DNA of 64,000 bases from Renibacterium sp. (GCA_017419405.1 JAFOLH010000008.1:124001-188000), one strand, 5' to 3'; positions 1 through 8,763 are shown, counted from the first letter of the stretch. Numbers and translations are program-made. The notes: generated by a model from the sequence alone, not told the origin.

Positions 1-714
1 TCGCTGCGGGACATGGCCGGAGCACGCAGGCTGGAAATGGCCCGGGCGGCCGCGATCCTGGGCATCGAGCACCAGTGGCTCGGATTCGAAGATTCCGGCT
101 TGCCGGAGGGCGACCCGTTGCCGGCGCTGCCGTTCGGCGCCTTCGCGACGGTGCCGCTGGAGCAGGCGGCGGCGCCGTTGGTCCGGCTGGTCCGGGAGTT
201 CCGCCCGCAGGTGATCATCGCCTACGACGAGCACGGCGGCTACGGGCACCCGGACCACATCATGGCGCACCGGGTCGCCGTGGAAGCGTTCCAGGCCGCC
301 GGGGATCCGGAGCGTTATCCCGGGACCGGAACCGCCTGGCAACCGGCCAAGCTGTACTACGATCTGGCGTTCAACCAACAGCGCTTCCGGGCACTGCACT
401 TCGCCCTGGTCGAAGCCGGGCTGCAATCGCCGTACGCGGAGTTCATCGCGGCCAGCCAGGAGGCCGATCCGGACGGCAGCGGGATGCCGCCGGAGCTGCA
501 TCCGACCACTTCCCAGGTCGATTGCGGGGACTATTTCGAGATCCGCGACCGCGCGCTCAAGGCCCATGCCACCCAGGTGGATCCGGAAGGCTTCTTCTTC
601 CGGGTATCCACCGATTTGCAGCGGAAGGTGTGGCCTTGGGAAGACTATTCTTTGATCGAGTCCAGGGTCGCCACGGAGCTGCCGGAGCGGGATCTGTTCG
701 CCGGATTGCGCTGA
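1..714 (+). CDS. mca: Mycothiol S-conjugate amidase Mca (5' end missing)
   Basis: A zinc amidase that cleaves mycothiol S-conjugates to release a mercapturic acid, part of thiol-based detoxification in actinobacteria. The frame is open from base 1; 237 codons are present and the family is near 290-300 residues, so roughly 55-60 N-terminal residues, including the expected AHPDD zinc motif, lie outside the window. Visible family features are the segment reading LGFEDSGLPEGDPLP, the conserved YDEHGGYGHPDH block (His and Asp near the metal) and the C-terminal KVWPWEDYSL. The close relative MshB has a similar fold, but the GLPEGDPLP and WPWEDY segments fit Mca better. The partial nature is due to the window edge, not a mutation. 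Confidence 0.9.
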   Translation, partial: SLRDMAGARRLEMARAAAILGIEHQWLGFEDSGLPEGDPLPALPFGAFATVPLEQAAAPLVRLVREFRPQVIIAYDEHGGYGHPDHIMAHRVAVEAFQAAGDPERYPGTGTAWQPAKLYYDLAFNQQRFRALHFALVEAGLQSPYAEFIAASQEADPDGSGMPPELHPTTSQVDCGDYFEIRDRALKAHATQVDPEGFFFRVSTDLQRKVWPWEDYSLIESRVATELPERDLFAGLR

Positions 715-810
715 GCGGGCCGGGGATTTCTTCTACGGCTTGTCGAAAAGTTTGCCGACATCGGCCGGATGGATTTCCAATAGCGCGTTCCGGCACGGGA
801 TAATGGACGA

Positions 811-1128
811 ATGCTTCCAATGATCAAGCTGCTCGAGGCGGTCTCCAGCTCGAGTGAATCGCCATCGCTCAAAGCCGGACTGAGCGAGGACCAGGTGAGT
901 CCGGGCTTCCTGGGCTTCCTGCTGACTTTTTTCGTCGTCGCCCTGACGGCGTTCTTGATCGTGGACATGGTCCGCAGGATCCGCCGGGTGCGCTACCGGG
1001 CGCAAGTGGCCGGAGAGCTGGTCGAGCCCGGCTTCGGCGAGGCCGATTCCGGGGCCGAACCGGTGGCCGGGGCAGCCGCGGCGCCGAATGATCCAGATTC
1101 CGGCGATCATGGACCCCGCCGGCACTAA
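811..1128 (+). CDS. Small single-pass membrane protein, unknown function
   Basis: A 105-residue protein with one hydrophobic segment at about residues 32-52 followed by a strongly basic stretch (VRRIRRVRYR), so the C-terminal half is probably cytoplasmic; the tail is Ala/Pro/Gly-rich. No catalytic motif is visible. The gene is likely transcribed from its own promoter: GATAAT at 799-804 lies exactly 6 nt before the ATG and there is no Shine-Dalgarno sequence, suggesting a leaderless mRNA. It overlaps the start of the downstream DUF255 gene, so the two are probably co-transcribed and translationally coupled. Small proteins of this kind sit beside mca in related genomes as far as I recall, but no function is known to me. 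Confidence 0.7.
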   Translation: MLPMIKLLEAVSSSSESPSLKAGLSEDQVSPGFLGFLLTFFVVALTAFLIVDMVRRIRRVRYRAQVAGELVEPGFGEADSGAEPVAGAAAAPNDPDSGDHGPRRH

Positions 1129-3178
1129 CGCCCTCGCCGGGCAGACTTCGGCCTACCTGCGCCAGCATGCGGCGCAGCCGGTGCATTGGCAGCCGTTCGG
1201 CGAGGCCGCTTTCGCCGCGGCAGTGCGCCGGGACCAGCCGGTTTTCCTCTCCATCGGCTATGCGGCCTGCCATTGGTGCCATGTGATGGCGCACGAATCT
1301 TTCGACGACCCGGAGCTGGCGGAGTATTTGAACGCCAATTTCATCCCGGTCAAAGTCGACCGCGAGGAGCGCCCCGACGTCGACGCGGTCTACCTGTCGG
1401 CAACCCAGGCGATCAGCGGTCAGGGCGGCTGGCCGATGACGGTGTTCCTGACTCCGCAAGGGCAGGCGTTCCATGCCGGGACGTATTTCCCGCCGCAGCC
1501 GAGCGAGGGCCGGCCCTCACTGCGCCAAGTATTGGCCGCGGTGCTCGAAGCCTGGCAGGACCGCCGGGCGGAAGTCTACGAATCTGCGGAGAGCTTGGCG
1601 CAGGCCCTGCAGGGCACGCCTTTGGCCGTGCGCCCGGTGGTTTCGCTGCCCGGCGCGCCCGATTCCCGCCCGGAGCTGCTCGATGCCGCGCTGGCCGGGC
1701 TGGCGGGCCAACTGGATCCGGTGCACGGCGGCTTCGGCAAGGCGCCGAAATTCCCGCCGTCGCCGGTTCTGGGTTTTCTGATCCGGCACGCCGCAACCGA
1801 CCGGGACGCGGCCGGGACCGCCCGTTCGATGGCCGCGGCGAGCTTGGCCGGGATGGCCGATTCGGCGCTCTTCGATCAGTTGGCCGGCGGCTTCGCCAGG
1901 TATTCGGTGACCGCAGACTGGTCGCTGCCGCACTACGAGAAAATGCTTTACGACAATGCGCAACTGCTGCGGCACTATGCCGCTTGGCTGAAGTTGCCGG
2001 AGGGCGCCGACTTCGAGCCGCAGCGGGCGCGCCGGGTGCTGCGCGGCGTCGTCGATTTCCTGCTGGATTCATTGGCCCTGCCGGCGGGCTGCTTCGCCTC
2101 CTCGCTGGACGCTGATTCGATGCTCGACGGCGTGCTCACCGAGGGCGCCGCTTACACCTGGACCGCGGCGGAGCTCGGTGCGGTGCTGGGCGAAGCCGAC
2201 GGCGGGCGGTACGCCGGGTTGATGAACGTCGCCGACGAACCCGTGCCGCTGCACCCGGCCCGGGCGTTCGGCGCCGCCGACCAGGGCTTCGTCGATTCGG
2301 TCCGGACGGCACTGCTGGAATCCAGGAACCGGCGCAGCCAGCCGGGGCTGGACGACAAGGCGGTGGCCGGGTGGAACGGACTCGCGATCAGCGGCCTGCT
2401 CGAAGCCTGGTCGGTGCTGGACGACCCGCGCTGCCTCGAAGCGGCAGAACGCTGCGGACGTGCGTTGCTGACTTCGCATTGGCGCGACGGCCGGTTGTCC
2501 CGGGTCCCGGGCAGCGGCGCGATCGGCCTGCTCGAAGACCACGCCTGGTGCGCGGAAGCGTTTTTCCTGCTGTTTTCGGCGACGGCCGATGCCGCCTGGT
2601 ACCGCCACGGAGAAGCCCTGCTGCTGGCCGCTTGCGAGGCCTTCGTCAGTGCCGACGGAGTGGTCGACGCGGTGCCGGATTCCGTGGAACTGCTTCGCGC
2701 CCAGGGCGGCCGGCAAGGCGCCGATCCGCTGGACAATGCCACCCCCAGCGGAGTTGCCGCCTTTGCCGAGAGCCTGCTCCGCTACGCCGCCTTGAGCGGC
2801 TCAACCTTGCACCGGGGGCTGGCGGAATCGATTCTGGCCGGCTTGGCGCCGGTGGCGGTGCGGTACCCGAGAGCAGCCGGAGCTGCCTTGGCCGCGATCG
2901 AGTCGGTGCTTTCCGGCCCGTTGGAAGTCGCCGTCGTCGGCCCGGAGCGCGAGTCTTTGCTCGCGGTGGCCAGGCGGAGCCCGCTGCCCGGCCTGGTGAT
3001 CGCCGCCTCGGACGGCAGCGCCAGCACTGCCCTGGACAGTCCGGTCCCGTTGTTGCAGGGCCGGCGTGCGGATGCCGGAGCTTTGGCGTTCGTCTGCCGG
3101 GAGATGGTCTGCCAGCGCCCGACCGCGGATCTGCGGCAGCTCGAGGCACAGCTCAGCGGGTATAGACCGCGAACATGA
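1109..3178 (+). CDS. Thioredoxin domain-containing protein, DUF255 / YyaL (SPATA20) family
   Basis: A 689-residue cytoplasmic protein with an N-terminal DUF255 thioredoxin-like domain (about residues 5-170) carrying the CHWC active-site motif at Cys54-Cys57, then an (alpha/alpha)-barrel region like N-acylglucosamine 2-epimerases. Family landmarks are YLRQHAAQPVHW near the start, KVDREERPDVDAVY and GQGGWPMTVFLTP. Its biochemical role is not established; the family is widespread from bacteria to mammals. An ATG at 1088 is also in frame (MIQIPAIM...), but the family N-terminus aligns best with the ATG at 1109. The start overlaps the upstream gene by 20 nt and the 3' end overlaps the convergent TrhA gene by 26 nt. 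Confidence 0.88.
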   Translation: MDPAGTNALAGQTSAYLRQHAAQPVHWQPFGEAAFAAAVRRDQPVFLSIGYAACHWCHVMAHESFDDPELAEYLNANFIPVKVDREERPDVDAVYLSATQAISGQGGWPMTVFLTPQGQAFHAGTYFPPQPSEGRPSLRQVLAAVLEAWQDRRAEVYESAESLAQALQGTPLAVRPVVSLPGAPDSRPELLDAALAGLAGQLDPVHGGFGKAPKFPPSPVLGFLIRHAATDRDAAGTARSMAAASLAGMADSALFDQLAGGFARYSVTADWSLPHYEKMLYDNAQLLRHYAAWLKLPEGADFEPQRARRVLRGVVDFLLDSLALPAGCFASSLDADSMLDGVLTEGAAYTWTAAELGAVLGEADGGRYAGLMNVADEPVPLHPARAFGAADQGFVDSVRTALLESRNRRSQPGLDDKAVAGWNGLAISGLLEAWSVLDDPRCLEAAERCGRALLTSHWRDGRLSRVPGSGAIGLLEDHAWCAEAFFLLFSATADAAWYRHGEALLLAACEAFVSADGVVDAVPDSVELLRAQGGRQGADPLDNATPSGVAAFAESLLRYAALSGSTLHRGLAESILAGLAPVAVRYPRAAGAALAAIESVLSGPLEVAVVGPERESLLAVARRSPLPGLVIAASDGSASTALDSPVPLLQGRRADAGALAFVCREMVCQRPTADLRQLEAQLSGYRPRT

Positions 3179-3845
3179 TCGCAATGAAGTGGCAGGCGAA
3201 GCCGGCCACGGTGAATGCGTGGAAGAACTCGTGGAAGCCGAAATGCGCTTTGCTGAAATTCGGCCGCTTGATTCCGTAGAACACCGCTCCGGCAATGTAG
3301 AAAGCGCCGCCGACGCAGATCAGGATCGCGGCCGGAATGCTTGCCGCGAAGAAGTCCGGGATGAAGAACAGCGAAGCGAGGCCCAGGGCGACATAGATCG
3401 GTACGTAGAGCCAACGCGGCGCGTGCACCCAGAGCACCCGGAAAGCCACCCCGGCCAGCGCTCCGCCCCAGATCAGCCAGAGCAGCAGGGCGGCTTTGTC
3501 CGCGGGCAGCAGCAGCGCCGAAAGCGGCGTGTAGGTGCCGGCGATCACCAGCATGATGTTGGTGTGGTCCAGGCGCTTCAGCACGGCCTTGACCTTGGGC
3601 GACCAATTGCCGCGGTGGTACACCGCGCTGGTGCCGAAGAGGAGTATTCCGGTGAAGGCATATACAGCTGAGGTGACTTTGCCGGTAGTGCTCGGAGCCA
3701 CGCAAATCAGCACGATGCCGGCGGCGAGGGCCAGCGGGGTCGCGGCCAGATGGATCCAGCCGCGCCAGCTGGGCTTCACCTCGGGCGGTGCCGGTACGGG
3801 GCGCCGGCCGGTGCCGCCCAGGGTTGCGGAGGCTGTGCTTTCCAT
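3153..3845 (-). CDS. trhA: TrhA / hemolysin III family membrane protein
   Basis: A 230-residue integral membrane protein with seven predicted hydrophobic helices, belonging to the hemolysin III/TrhA branch of the PAQR superfamily, linked in other bacteria to membrane-energetics and lipid homeostasis. Conserved histidines characteristic of the family are visible: SAVYHRGNW near residue 77, the LDHTNIMLVIAGTYTP block, and C-terminal HEFFHAFTVAGFACHF. No Shine-Dalgarno is seen; instead TAGAAT (3852-3857, minus strand) sits 6 nt before the ATG, so the mRNA is probably leaderless. The 3' end overlaps the convergent DUF255 gene by 26 nt. The name hemolysin is historical; haemolytic activity should not be assumed. 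Confidence 0.88.
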   Translation of the reverse strand: MESTASATLGGTGRRPVPAPPEVKPSWRGWIHLAATPLALAAGIVLICVAPSTTGKVTSAVYAFTGILLFGTSAVYHRGNWSPKVKAVLKRLDHTNIMLVIAGTYTPLSALLLPADKAALLLWLIWGGALAGVAFRVLWVHAPRWLYVPIYVALGLASLFFIPDFFAASIPAAILICVGGAFYIAGAVFYGIKRPNFSKAHFGFHEFFHAFTVAGFACHFIAIMFAVYTR

Positions 3846-4028
3846 ACTCGAATTCTAACCTACGGCGAAGTAAGTTACTGCTGAGTAACATGAGGATTCG
3901 CTGAGTCTTGCCTCGTGCCGGGTACCCTAGAGTGGGCGCATGAGGACGAAGGGTTCGGCCGGTACCGGAGCGTGCGGGGGCGCGTCGGGGTAAAGCGCGG
4001 ACAAGTGGAGGAAGGCGGGGCGTCGACG

Positions 4029-4796
4029 ATGCCGGTGAAACTGCCGCAGTTGCTCTACGACTACTACGAGCGCAGGCTGGTCAAATCCCTCAAAGGGCAG
4101 AAGATCCCCGCGCACGTGGCGATCGTGGTCGACGGCAATCGCCGTTGGGCGAAGCAATTCAATGCTTCCTCCGGCCACGGCCATCAGGCCGGGGTGGAAA
4201 AGATCCACGAGTTCCTGGGCTGGTGCCGGGACTTCGGCGTCAAAACCGTCACGATCTACATGCTTTCCACTGAAAACGTCAATCGCTCCAAGGCGGAACT
4301 CGACGAACTGCTCGGCATCATCGCCAGGCTGATGGACCATCTGGATTCGGACGAGTCGATCAGCGTCAGCGCGATGGGCGCCCCGGAGCTGTTGCCGGAT
4401 TATCTGGCCGAGCGGCTGATCCGGTTGACCCAGCACCGGCCGGCCAGCGAGAAGCTGCACATCAACCTCGCGGTAGGCTACGGCGGCCGCCGGGAGATCG
4501 TGGACGCGGTCCGCGGTTTGCTGCGCGATGCGGTCGCCGAGGGCAAAGACATCGGGGTGCTGGCGGAAGAGCTCGACGCCGAGGACATCTCCAGCTACCT
4601 GTACACCTCCGGCCAGCCCGATCCTGATTTGTTCATCCGGACCTCCGGCGAGCAGCGGCTCTCCGGATTCCTGATCTGGCAGAGCGCTTACAGCGAAATG
4701 TATTTCTGCGAGGTGCTCTGGCCGGCGTTCCGCAAAGTCGACTTCCTGCGTGCCCTGCGCGATTACGCCGGGCGGCACCGCCGCTACGGCTACTGA
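4029..4796 (+). CDS. uppS: Isoprenyl transferase (polyprenyl diphosphate synthase, UppS family)
   Basis: A cis-prenyltransferase that condenses isopentenyl diphosphate onto an allylic primer to make the polyprenyl carrier lipid used in wall and glycan synthesis. The 255-residue length is typical. The catalytic block VDGNRRWAKQ has Asp35, and the C-terminal signature DLFIRTSGEQRLSGFLIWQSAYSEMYF is intact. The frame is open further upstream (ATG 3915, GTG 4005), but the ATG at 4029 is preceded by GGAGGAAGG at 4007-4015 and gives the family-typical N-terminus PQLLYDYYERRLVK. It lies upstream of the PIN-PhoH gene in the same orientation with a 240-nt gap. Confidence 0.93.
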   Translation: MPVKLPQLLYDYYERRLVKSLKGQKIPAHVAIVVDGNRRWAKQFNASSGHGHQAGVEKIHEFLGWCRDFGVKTVTIYMLSTENVNRSKAELDELLGIIARLMDHLDSDESISVSAMGAPELLPDYLAERLIRLTQHRPASEKLHINLAVGYGGRREIVDAVRGLLRDAVAEGKDIGVLAEELDAEDISSYLYTSGQPDPDLFIRTSGEQRLSGFLIWQSAYSEMYFCEVLWPAFRKVDFLRALRDYAGRHRRYGY

Positions 4797-4967
4797 TCGC
4801 GGCGGCGCAACTGTTCACACCGAGTTAACCGACACGCCGTTTGCCGGGTACCGCGTGGGCGTCGTTGCAGGCGTAGATTTTGTCTCATCGGCACTCACCC
4901 AGAGCGCCGGTCGGGAGGGCCAGTGACTGCGCGATTCTTCGCTCCGAACACCTTGGAGGCTGGTCCT

Positions 4968-5051
4968 GTGCCAAGCCTCATGGCCGGACCGCCCCACGTG
5001 AGAAGCAACCGGGCATGTACCCGGGGTCTGGAGTCCTGTGGCACTGACTGA
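4968..5051 (+). CDS. Possible 27-residue leader peptide overlapping the PhoH start
   Basis: A short frame with a GTG start that has a much better ribosome binding site (GGAGG at 4955-4959, 8-nt spacing) than the phoH gene behind it. It encodes about 27 residues containing two cysteines near the end (RACTRG, ESCGTD) and stops at 5049-5051, 11 nt past the phoH GTG, in another frame. A CCGGG/CCCGG hairpin (5009-5024) lies inside it, 13 nt before the phoH start, so its translation would unfold the phoH start region. That arrangement suggests a translational leader or coupler. An antitoxin-like role, as for PhoAT upstream of mycobacterial phoH2, is only a possibility. It could also be chance. Confidence 0.35.
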   Translation: MPSLMAGPPHVRSNRACTRGLESCGTD

Positions 5052-6483
5052 AAATGCGCTGGCCGGGAACCTGCCGGAGGAAGCTGAAGGCGCAGCAAAG
5101 CAAGATACCCCTCGCAGCAAGCGGGGCGGCACGAAACGCAAAACTGAAACCAGTACTGGGAAAACCACGGCCGGCCGAGCGAAGTCCATCGCTGCCGGCC
5201 GTTCCTATGTGCTGGACACCTCGGTGCTGCTTTCCGATCCGCGCGCGATCATGCGGTTCGCCGAGCACGAAGTGATTTTGCCGATCGTGGTGATCAGTGA
5301 GCTGGAGGGCAAGCGGCACGACCCGGAGTTGGGCTACTTCGCCCGAAAAGCGCTGCGTCTGCTCGATGACCTTCGGGTTGAGCACAGCGGCTTGAACAAG
5401 TCGATCCCACTCGGGGAAGAGGGCGGATCGCTGCGGGTCGAGCTGAACCACATTTCCACCGAGGTGCTGCCTGCCGGGTTCCGCAGCGGCGACAACGATG
5501 CCCGGATCCTCGCGGTGGCGAAGAACCTTTCGAATGAGGGCCACGACGTCACGGTGGTGTCCAAAGACCTGCCGATGCGGGTGAAGGCCTCGGCGATGGG
5601 CCTGCAGGCCGACGAGTACCGGAACGAACTGGTCAAGGATTCCGGCTGGACCGGCGTTGCCGAAGTGGATGTGCTGGACGACGAGATCTCCGCGCTCTAC
5701 GGGCATGAGCCGGTCTTCGTGCCGGCGGCGGCCGAGATGCCCAGCAACACCGGACTGATCCTGCTCTCCAACCGGGGTTCGGCGCTGGGCCGGGTGGGCG
5801 CGGACAAGCAAGTGCGGCTGGTCCGGGGCGACCGCGACGTCTTCGGCCTGCACGGGCGTTCCGCGGAGCAGCGGCTGGCCATCGACCTGTTGATGGATCC
5901 TGAGGTCGGCATCGTTTCGCTGGGCGGCCGGGCCGGCACCGGCAAATCCGCACTGGCGCTCTGCGCCGGCCTGGAAGCGGTGTTGGAGCGCCGGGAGCAC
6001 CGCAAAGTAGTGGTCTTCCGCCCGTTGTTCGCGGTCGGCGGCCAGGAACTCGGCTATCTGCCCGGCAGCGAGCAGGAGAAGATGGGTCCCTGGGCCCAAG
6101 CGGTCTTCGATACGCTGGGCGCCCTGGTCTCCCAAGAAGTGGTCGAGGAAGTGATGGACCGGGGCATGCTCGAGGTGCTGCCGTTGACGCACATCCGCGG
6201 CCGTTCGCTGCACGACGCTTTCGTGATCGTCGACGAAGCGCAGTCGCTGGAGAAGAACGTGCTGCTGACCGTGATGAGCCGGATCGGCCAGAACTCGAAG
6301 ATCGTGCTGACCCACGACGTGGCGCAGCGGGACAATCTCCGGGTGGGCCGGCACGACGGCATCGCGGCGGTGGTGGAGACCCTGAAGGGCCATCCGCTCT
6401 TCGGGCACATCACGCTGACCCGCTCCGAGCGTTCACCGATCGCGGCATTGGTGACTGAACTGCTCGAGGGCGCCGAGATCTGA
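5038..6483 (+). CDS. PIN domain-PhoH ATPase fusion (PhoH2-type)
   Basis: A 481-residue fusion of an N-terminal PIN ribonuclease-like domain and a C-terminal PhoH NTPase domain, the arrangement of mycobacterial PhoH2, which unwinds and cleaves RNA. The PIN domain begins near residue 57 with [13 protein letters not shown] (acidic Asp60) and includes [10 protein letters not shown] and [11 protein letters not shown]. The Walker A motif GRAGTGKS is near residues 296-303 and Walker B VIVDEAQS near 395. Residues 1-55 are a charged, probably disordered extension. The GTG at 5038 has only a poorly spaced GGAG (5030-5033), so translation may depend on the small frame that overlaps it. The 3' end faces the DUF1772 gene across a palindromic element. 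Confidence 0.9.
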   Translation: MALTENALAGNLPEEAEGAAKQDTPRSKRGGTKRKTETSTGKTTAGRAKSIAAGRSYVLDTSVLLSDPRAIMRFAEHEVILPIVVISELEGKRHDPELGYFARKALRLLDDLRVEHSGLNKSIPLGEEGGSLRVELNHISTEVLPAGFRSGDNDARILAVAKNLSNEGHDVTVVSKDLPMRVKASAMGLQADEYRNELVKDSGWTGVAEVDVLDDEISALYGHEPVFVPAAAEMPSNTGLILLSNRGSALGRVGADKQVRLVRGDRDVFGLHGRSAEQRLAIDLLMDPEVGIVSLGGRAGTGKSALALCAGLEAVLERREHRKVVVFRPLFAVGGQELGYLPGSEQEKMGPWAQAVFDTLGALVSQEVVEEVMDRGMLEVLPLTHIRGRSLHDAFVIVDEAQSLEKNVLLTVMSRIGQNSKIVLTHDVAQRDNLRVGRHDGIAAVVETLKGHPLFGHITLTRSERSPIAALVTELLEGAEI

Positions 6484-6493
6484 TTCCTTTCGT

Positions 6494-6550
6494 CGAGCGT
6501 GCACTTGTGGCTGGTTGGCCCAGTCGATACCCGCCACAAGTGCACGCTCG
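6494..6550. repeat. Intergenic palindrome with 18-bp perfect arms
   Basis: Two arms, 6494-6511 (CGAGCGTGCACTTGTGGC) and 6533-6550, are perfect inverted copies separated by 21 nt. It fills the convergent gap between the PhoH and DUF1772 genes, so it could end transcription from both sides, but no T-tract follows either arm. The arm core GCACTTGTG resembles the GCAGTTGTG core of the palindromes at 13.1 and 17.7 kb, suggesting a wider family. Confidence 0.8.
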
Positions 6551-6554
6551 GCGC

Positions 6555-7010
6555 TCAGTTGAGGAGCCCGACGGTGAGCAGGATCGCGCTCGCCGTGTTC
6601 AAGAGGCCTCGGGCCAGGTTCGACGCCGACCAGGCGTGGCGGAAGGCCGGCCAGCACTCCGGATCGGCGGCCAGGCGGCGGTTCCACGGCACGTTGTGCG
6701 CGAGCGTCAGGATCAGGCTGATCAAGGCGAAGACCGCCCCGAGACTGAGCCAATGGTTGGCGAGCAGGTGCAACTGGGGCAAGAACACCACCAGCACCAC
6801 CACTGCGGCGATCGGATTGAGCAGGAACGGCAGGAGGAAGCCGCGGCGTTCCGCCGCGACGTTGATCTGATTCATCGCCGCGGCCGCCCTCGCCGGCTGC
6901 AACCGGCTCAGCGCGGGCAGCACCATGAAGGAGAACGCCAAATACACGCCGCCGAGCAGGCCCGAAGTGACGGCGGTGAAAACCACGGTGAAAGCTGTCC
7001 AGGGACTCAT
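6555..7010 (-). CDS. DUF1772-type four-helix membrane protein
   Basis: A 151-residue integral membrane protein with four hydrophobic segments; the first carries FTAVTSGLLGGVYLAFSFMVLPAL, and the loop after helix 3 has NVPWNRRLA, a pattern of the DUF1772 (anthrone oxygenase-like) membrane family. No catalytic function can be assigned in bacteria. The frame is open 36 nt further upstream (start at 7046), but the ATG at 7010 gives the cleaner first helix and has TTTACT 6 nt before it, similar to the leaderless pattern elsewhere here though with a T in place of the expected A. It is divergent from the DUF4874/DUF4832 gene. Confidence 0.75.
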   Translation of the reverse strand: MSPWTAFTVVFTAVTSGLLGGVYLAFSFMVLPALSRLQPARAAAAMNQINVAAERRGFLLPFLLNPIAAVVVLVVFLPQLHLLANHWLSLGAVFALISLILTLAHNVPWNRRLAADPECWPAFRHAWSASNLARGLLNTASAILLTVGLLN

Positions 7011-7056
7011 TCGACCAGTAAACCGCATCATCCGGATCGGTGGCACCGGGCTGGGG

Positions 7057-7099
7057 TTCGATCGATCGAAATGATTGATTTTAATCGAAAATGATCAAT
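7057..7099. promoter_or_regulatory. AT-rich divergent control region with two palindromes
   Basis: In the AT-rich gap between the DUF1772 and DUF4874/DUF4832 genes lie a perfect 14-bp palindrome TTCGATCGATCGAA (7057-7070) and an inverted repeat ATTGAT/ATCAAT with a 14-nt spacer (7074-7079 and 7094-7099). They are candidate operators for one or both genes; no cognate regulator is adjacent. Confidence 0.4.
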
Positions 7100-7161
7100 T
7101 TGTTTCAAAAAAGTTCACTTTAGGGCTTACATTCGGAAAGCCGGCTCACTACTCTTGAGCC

Positions 7162-8763
7162 ATGGAAAATTCGACGCCGGCCCGGCGGCTTGCCCTTTCG
7201 AGGCGACTGTTCCTGGCCAGTTCCGCCGCTGCGGCGGTCACTGTGGCCACCGCGACGCAGGCATTCGCGGATCAGCCCGGGCGTGGGTTGCCGGCCTTGC
7301 CTTGGAACCGCCAAACCCATCGGGGGATTCGGGTCGACGATCCGCAGGGCCGGGATCTGCTGCGCAATCCGCACCGGGGCTACCGCTACGAGATGTCCTT
7401 CAACGCGATCGACTTGAAAAGCCCGTGGCAGGACAAGGAGTCGGCGTATTCCGGGGACATTCCGGCCACGCTGGAGGCCGCTGCGGCGAATTACGGTCCG
7501 GGCGCGAACACCACCCAGCTGTACTTCTACCTCTGGGACTACGCCACCACCGCGTTGCCGCCGCAGGCCTTGGCGAACATCCGCCAGGTGCTGGGCGGCT
7601 TGCGTGGAGCCGGATTCAGCGTGGTGCTCCGGTTCGCCTACGACGACGGCGTCCGGGCGCAACGCCGCTACACGGTGCAGGACATCCAGCGGCACATCGA
7701 ACAACTGCGGCCGATCGTCGCCGAGTACAGCGACATCATCAGCGTCTGGCAGGCCGGGTTCATCGGAGCCTGGGGCGAGTGGGCCGGCTCCTACTACAAC
7801 CATGCGAACTATTCGGACGCGGTGACCGCGATCATGGGCAGCCTGACCAGTGCGCTGCCGGTGGAACTGCAGAGCCAGATGCGTTATTTCCAGAAGCGGG
7901 AGATGGTGCTGAACCCGGCCGCCAAAGACCGGATCGGCTACCACAACGACTATTTCACCCTGGGCCAGGGGTTGTGGGATTACTACGTGCCGTCGAACGC
8001 CGGTTGGCAGAGCTATCTCGACGTCTCCACCGGGCATTTCATGGACGGCGAGATGCCTTGGGACAAAGGCCAAAGCAAGGACCCTTACGCCTGGAGCGAG
8101 CCGATCGACGCGATCAACGCGGCCCGCCGGCTGCAGACCCTGCGGTACAACACCTTCTCGCTCTCACACAATGCCACGGTGACCTACCCGGCCTGGAAGC
8201 AGACCATGCTCAATGCGCAGCAAGTGCGCGACGCCGGTCTTCCGGCCGCAGACGGCTACTTTTCCGCGGTCAACGGCGAGGCCGTGGAACGGACCGCCTT
8301 CGAATACATCCGGGATCACCTGGGTTACCGGGCCGAGGCTCGGGAAGCCAGGTGGCGGCTGGGCGAGATCCCAGGCGGGGCACCGGGCCTCGACGTCGAG
8401 CTGGATCTGGTCAATTCCGGGTTCGCCGCGCCCAAACGCCCGATGCTGCTCCAGGCGGTGCTTTTGGACCAGCAGAACCAAGTGCTCAGCACTGCGGCGT
8501 TCGACGGCGACTGGAAGACGCTGCAGCCTTCCGGACGTTCCGAGATCGCTGCCGAAAGCAAGGAGCCGGTACCGAACACGCTGCATGCCACGCTGCCGCT
8601 GCCGGCCTCGTTCGCCGGCCGGGCCAAGCTGGGCGTCCGGATCGCCGACGCCGGGCGGGGCGGGGACTACGCGGTGCGGCTGGCGAATTCGAGCACCGAA
8701 TTCCTGGCCGGCACGAACATCGTGGCCGGCTTCGAACTGGCGAGTGCCCAGCCGGCTTACTGA
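7162..8763 (+). CDS. Tat-exported DUF4874/DUF4832 protein, putative polysaccharide-acting enzyme
   Basis: A 533-residue exported protein. The N-terminus has a twin-arginine signal (LSRRLFLA, Arg14-Arg15) followed by a hydrophobic stretch ending QAFA, so it is predicted to be exported folded. The mature part starts with the DUF4874 hallmark NPHRGYRYEM near residue 70 and contains the TIM-barrel-like segments SVVLRFAYDD, SVWQAGFIGAWGEWAGSYY and GYHNDYFTLG; the C-terminal half fits DUF4832. Acidic residues in GEW and FAYDD could be catalytic, but the family's activity is not known to me. TACTCT (7150-7155) lies 6 nt before the ATG and no Shine-Dalgarno is present, so the transcript is probably leaderless. 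The stop overlaps the convergent gene by 7 nt. Confidence 0.8.
   Translation: MENSTPARRLALSRRLFLASSAAAAVTVATATQAFADQPGRGLPALPWNRQTHRGIRVDDPQGRDLLRNPHRGYRYEMSFNAIDLKSPWQDKESAYSGDIPATLEAAAANYGPGANTTQLYFYLWDYATTALPPQALANIRQVLGGLRGAGFSVVLRFAYDDGVRAQRRYTVQDIQRHIEQLRPIVAEYSDIISVWQAGFIGAWGEWAGSYYNHANYSDAVTAIMGSLTSALPVELQSQMRYFQKREMVLNPAAKDRIGYHNDYFTLGQGLWDYYVPSNAGWQSYLDVSTGHFMDGEMPWDKGQSKDPYAWSEPIDAINAARRLQTLRYNTFSLSHNATVTYPAWKQTMLNAQQVRDAGLPAADGYFSAVNGEAVERTAFEYIRDHLGYRAEAREARWRLGEIPGGAPGLDVELDLVNSGFAAPKRPMLLQAVLLDQQNQVLSTAAFDGDWKTLQPSGRSEIAAESKEPVPNTLHATLPLPASFAGRAKLGVRIADAGRGGDYAVRLANSSTEFLAGTNIVAGFELASAQPAY

Noticed and set aside
6494-6550. The 18-bp palindrome as an ordinary rho-independent terminator of phoH
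   Set aside because: The loop is 21 nt and no T-run follows either arm; it is reported as a repeat-like element instead.
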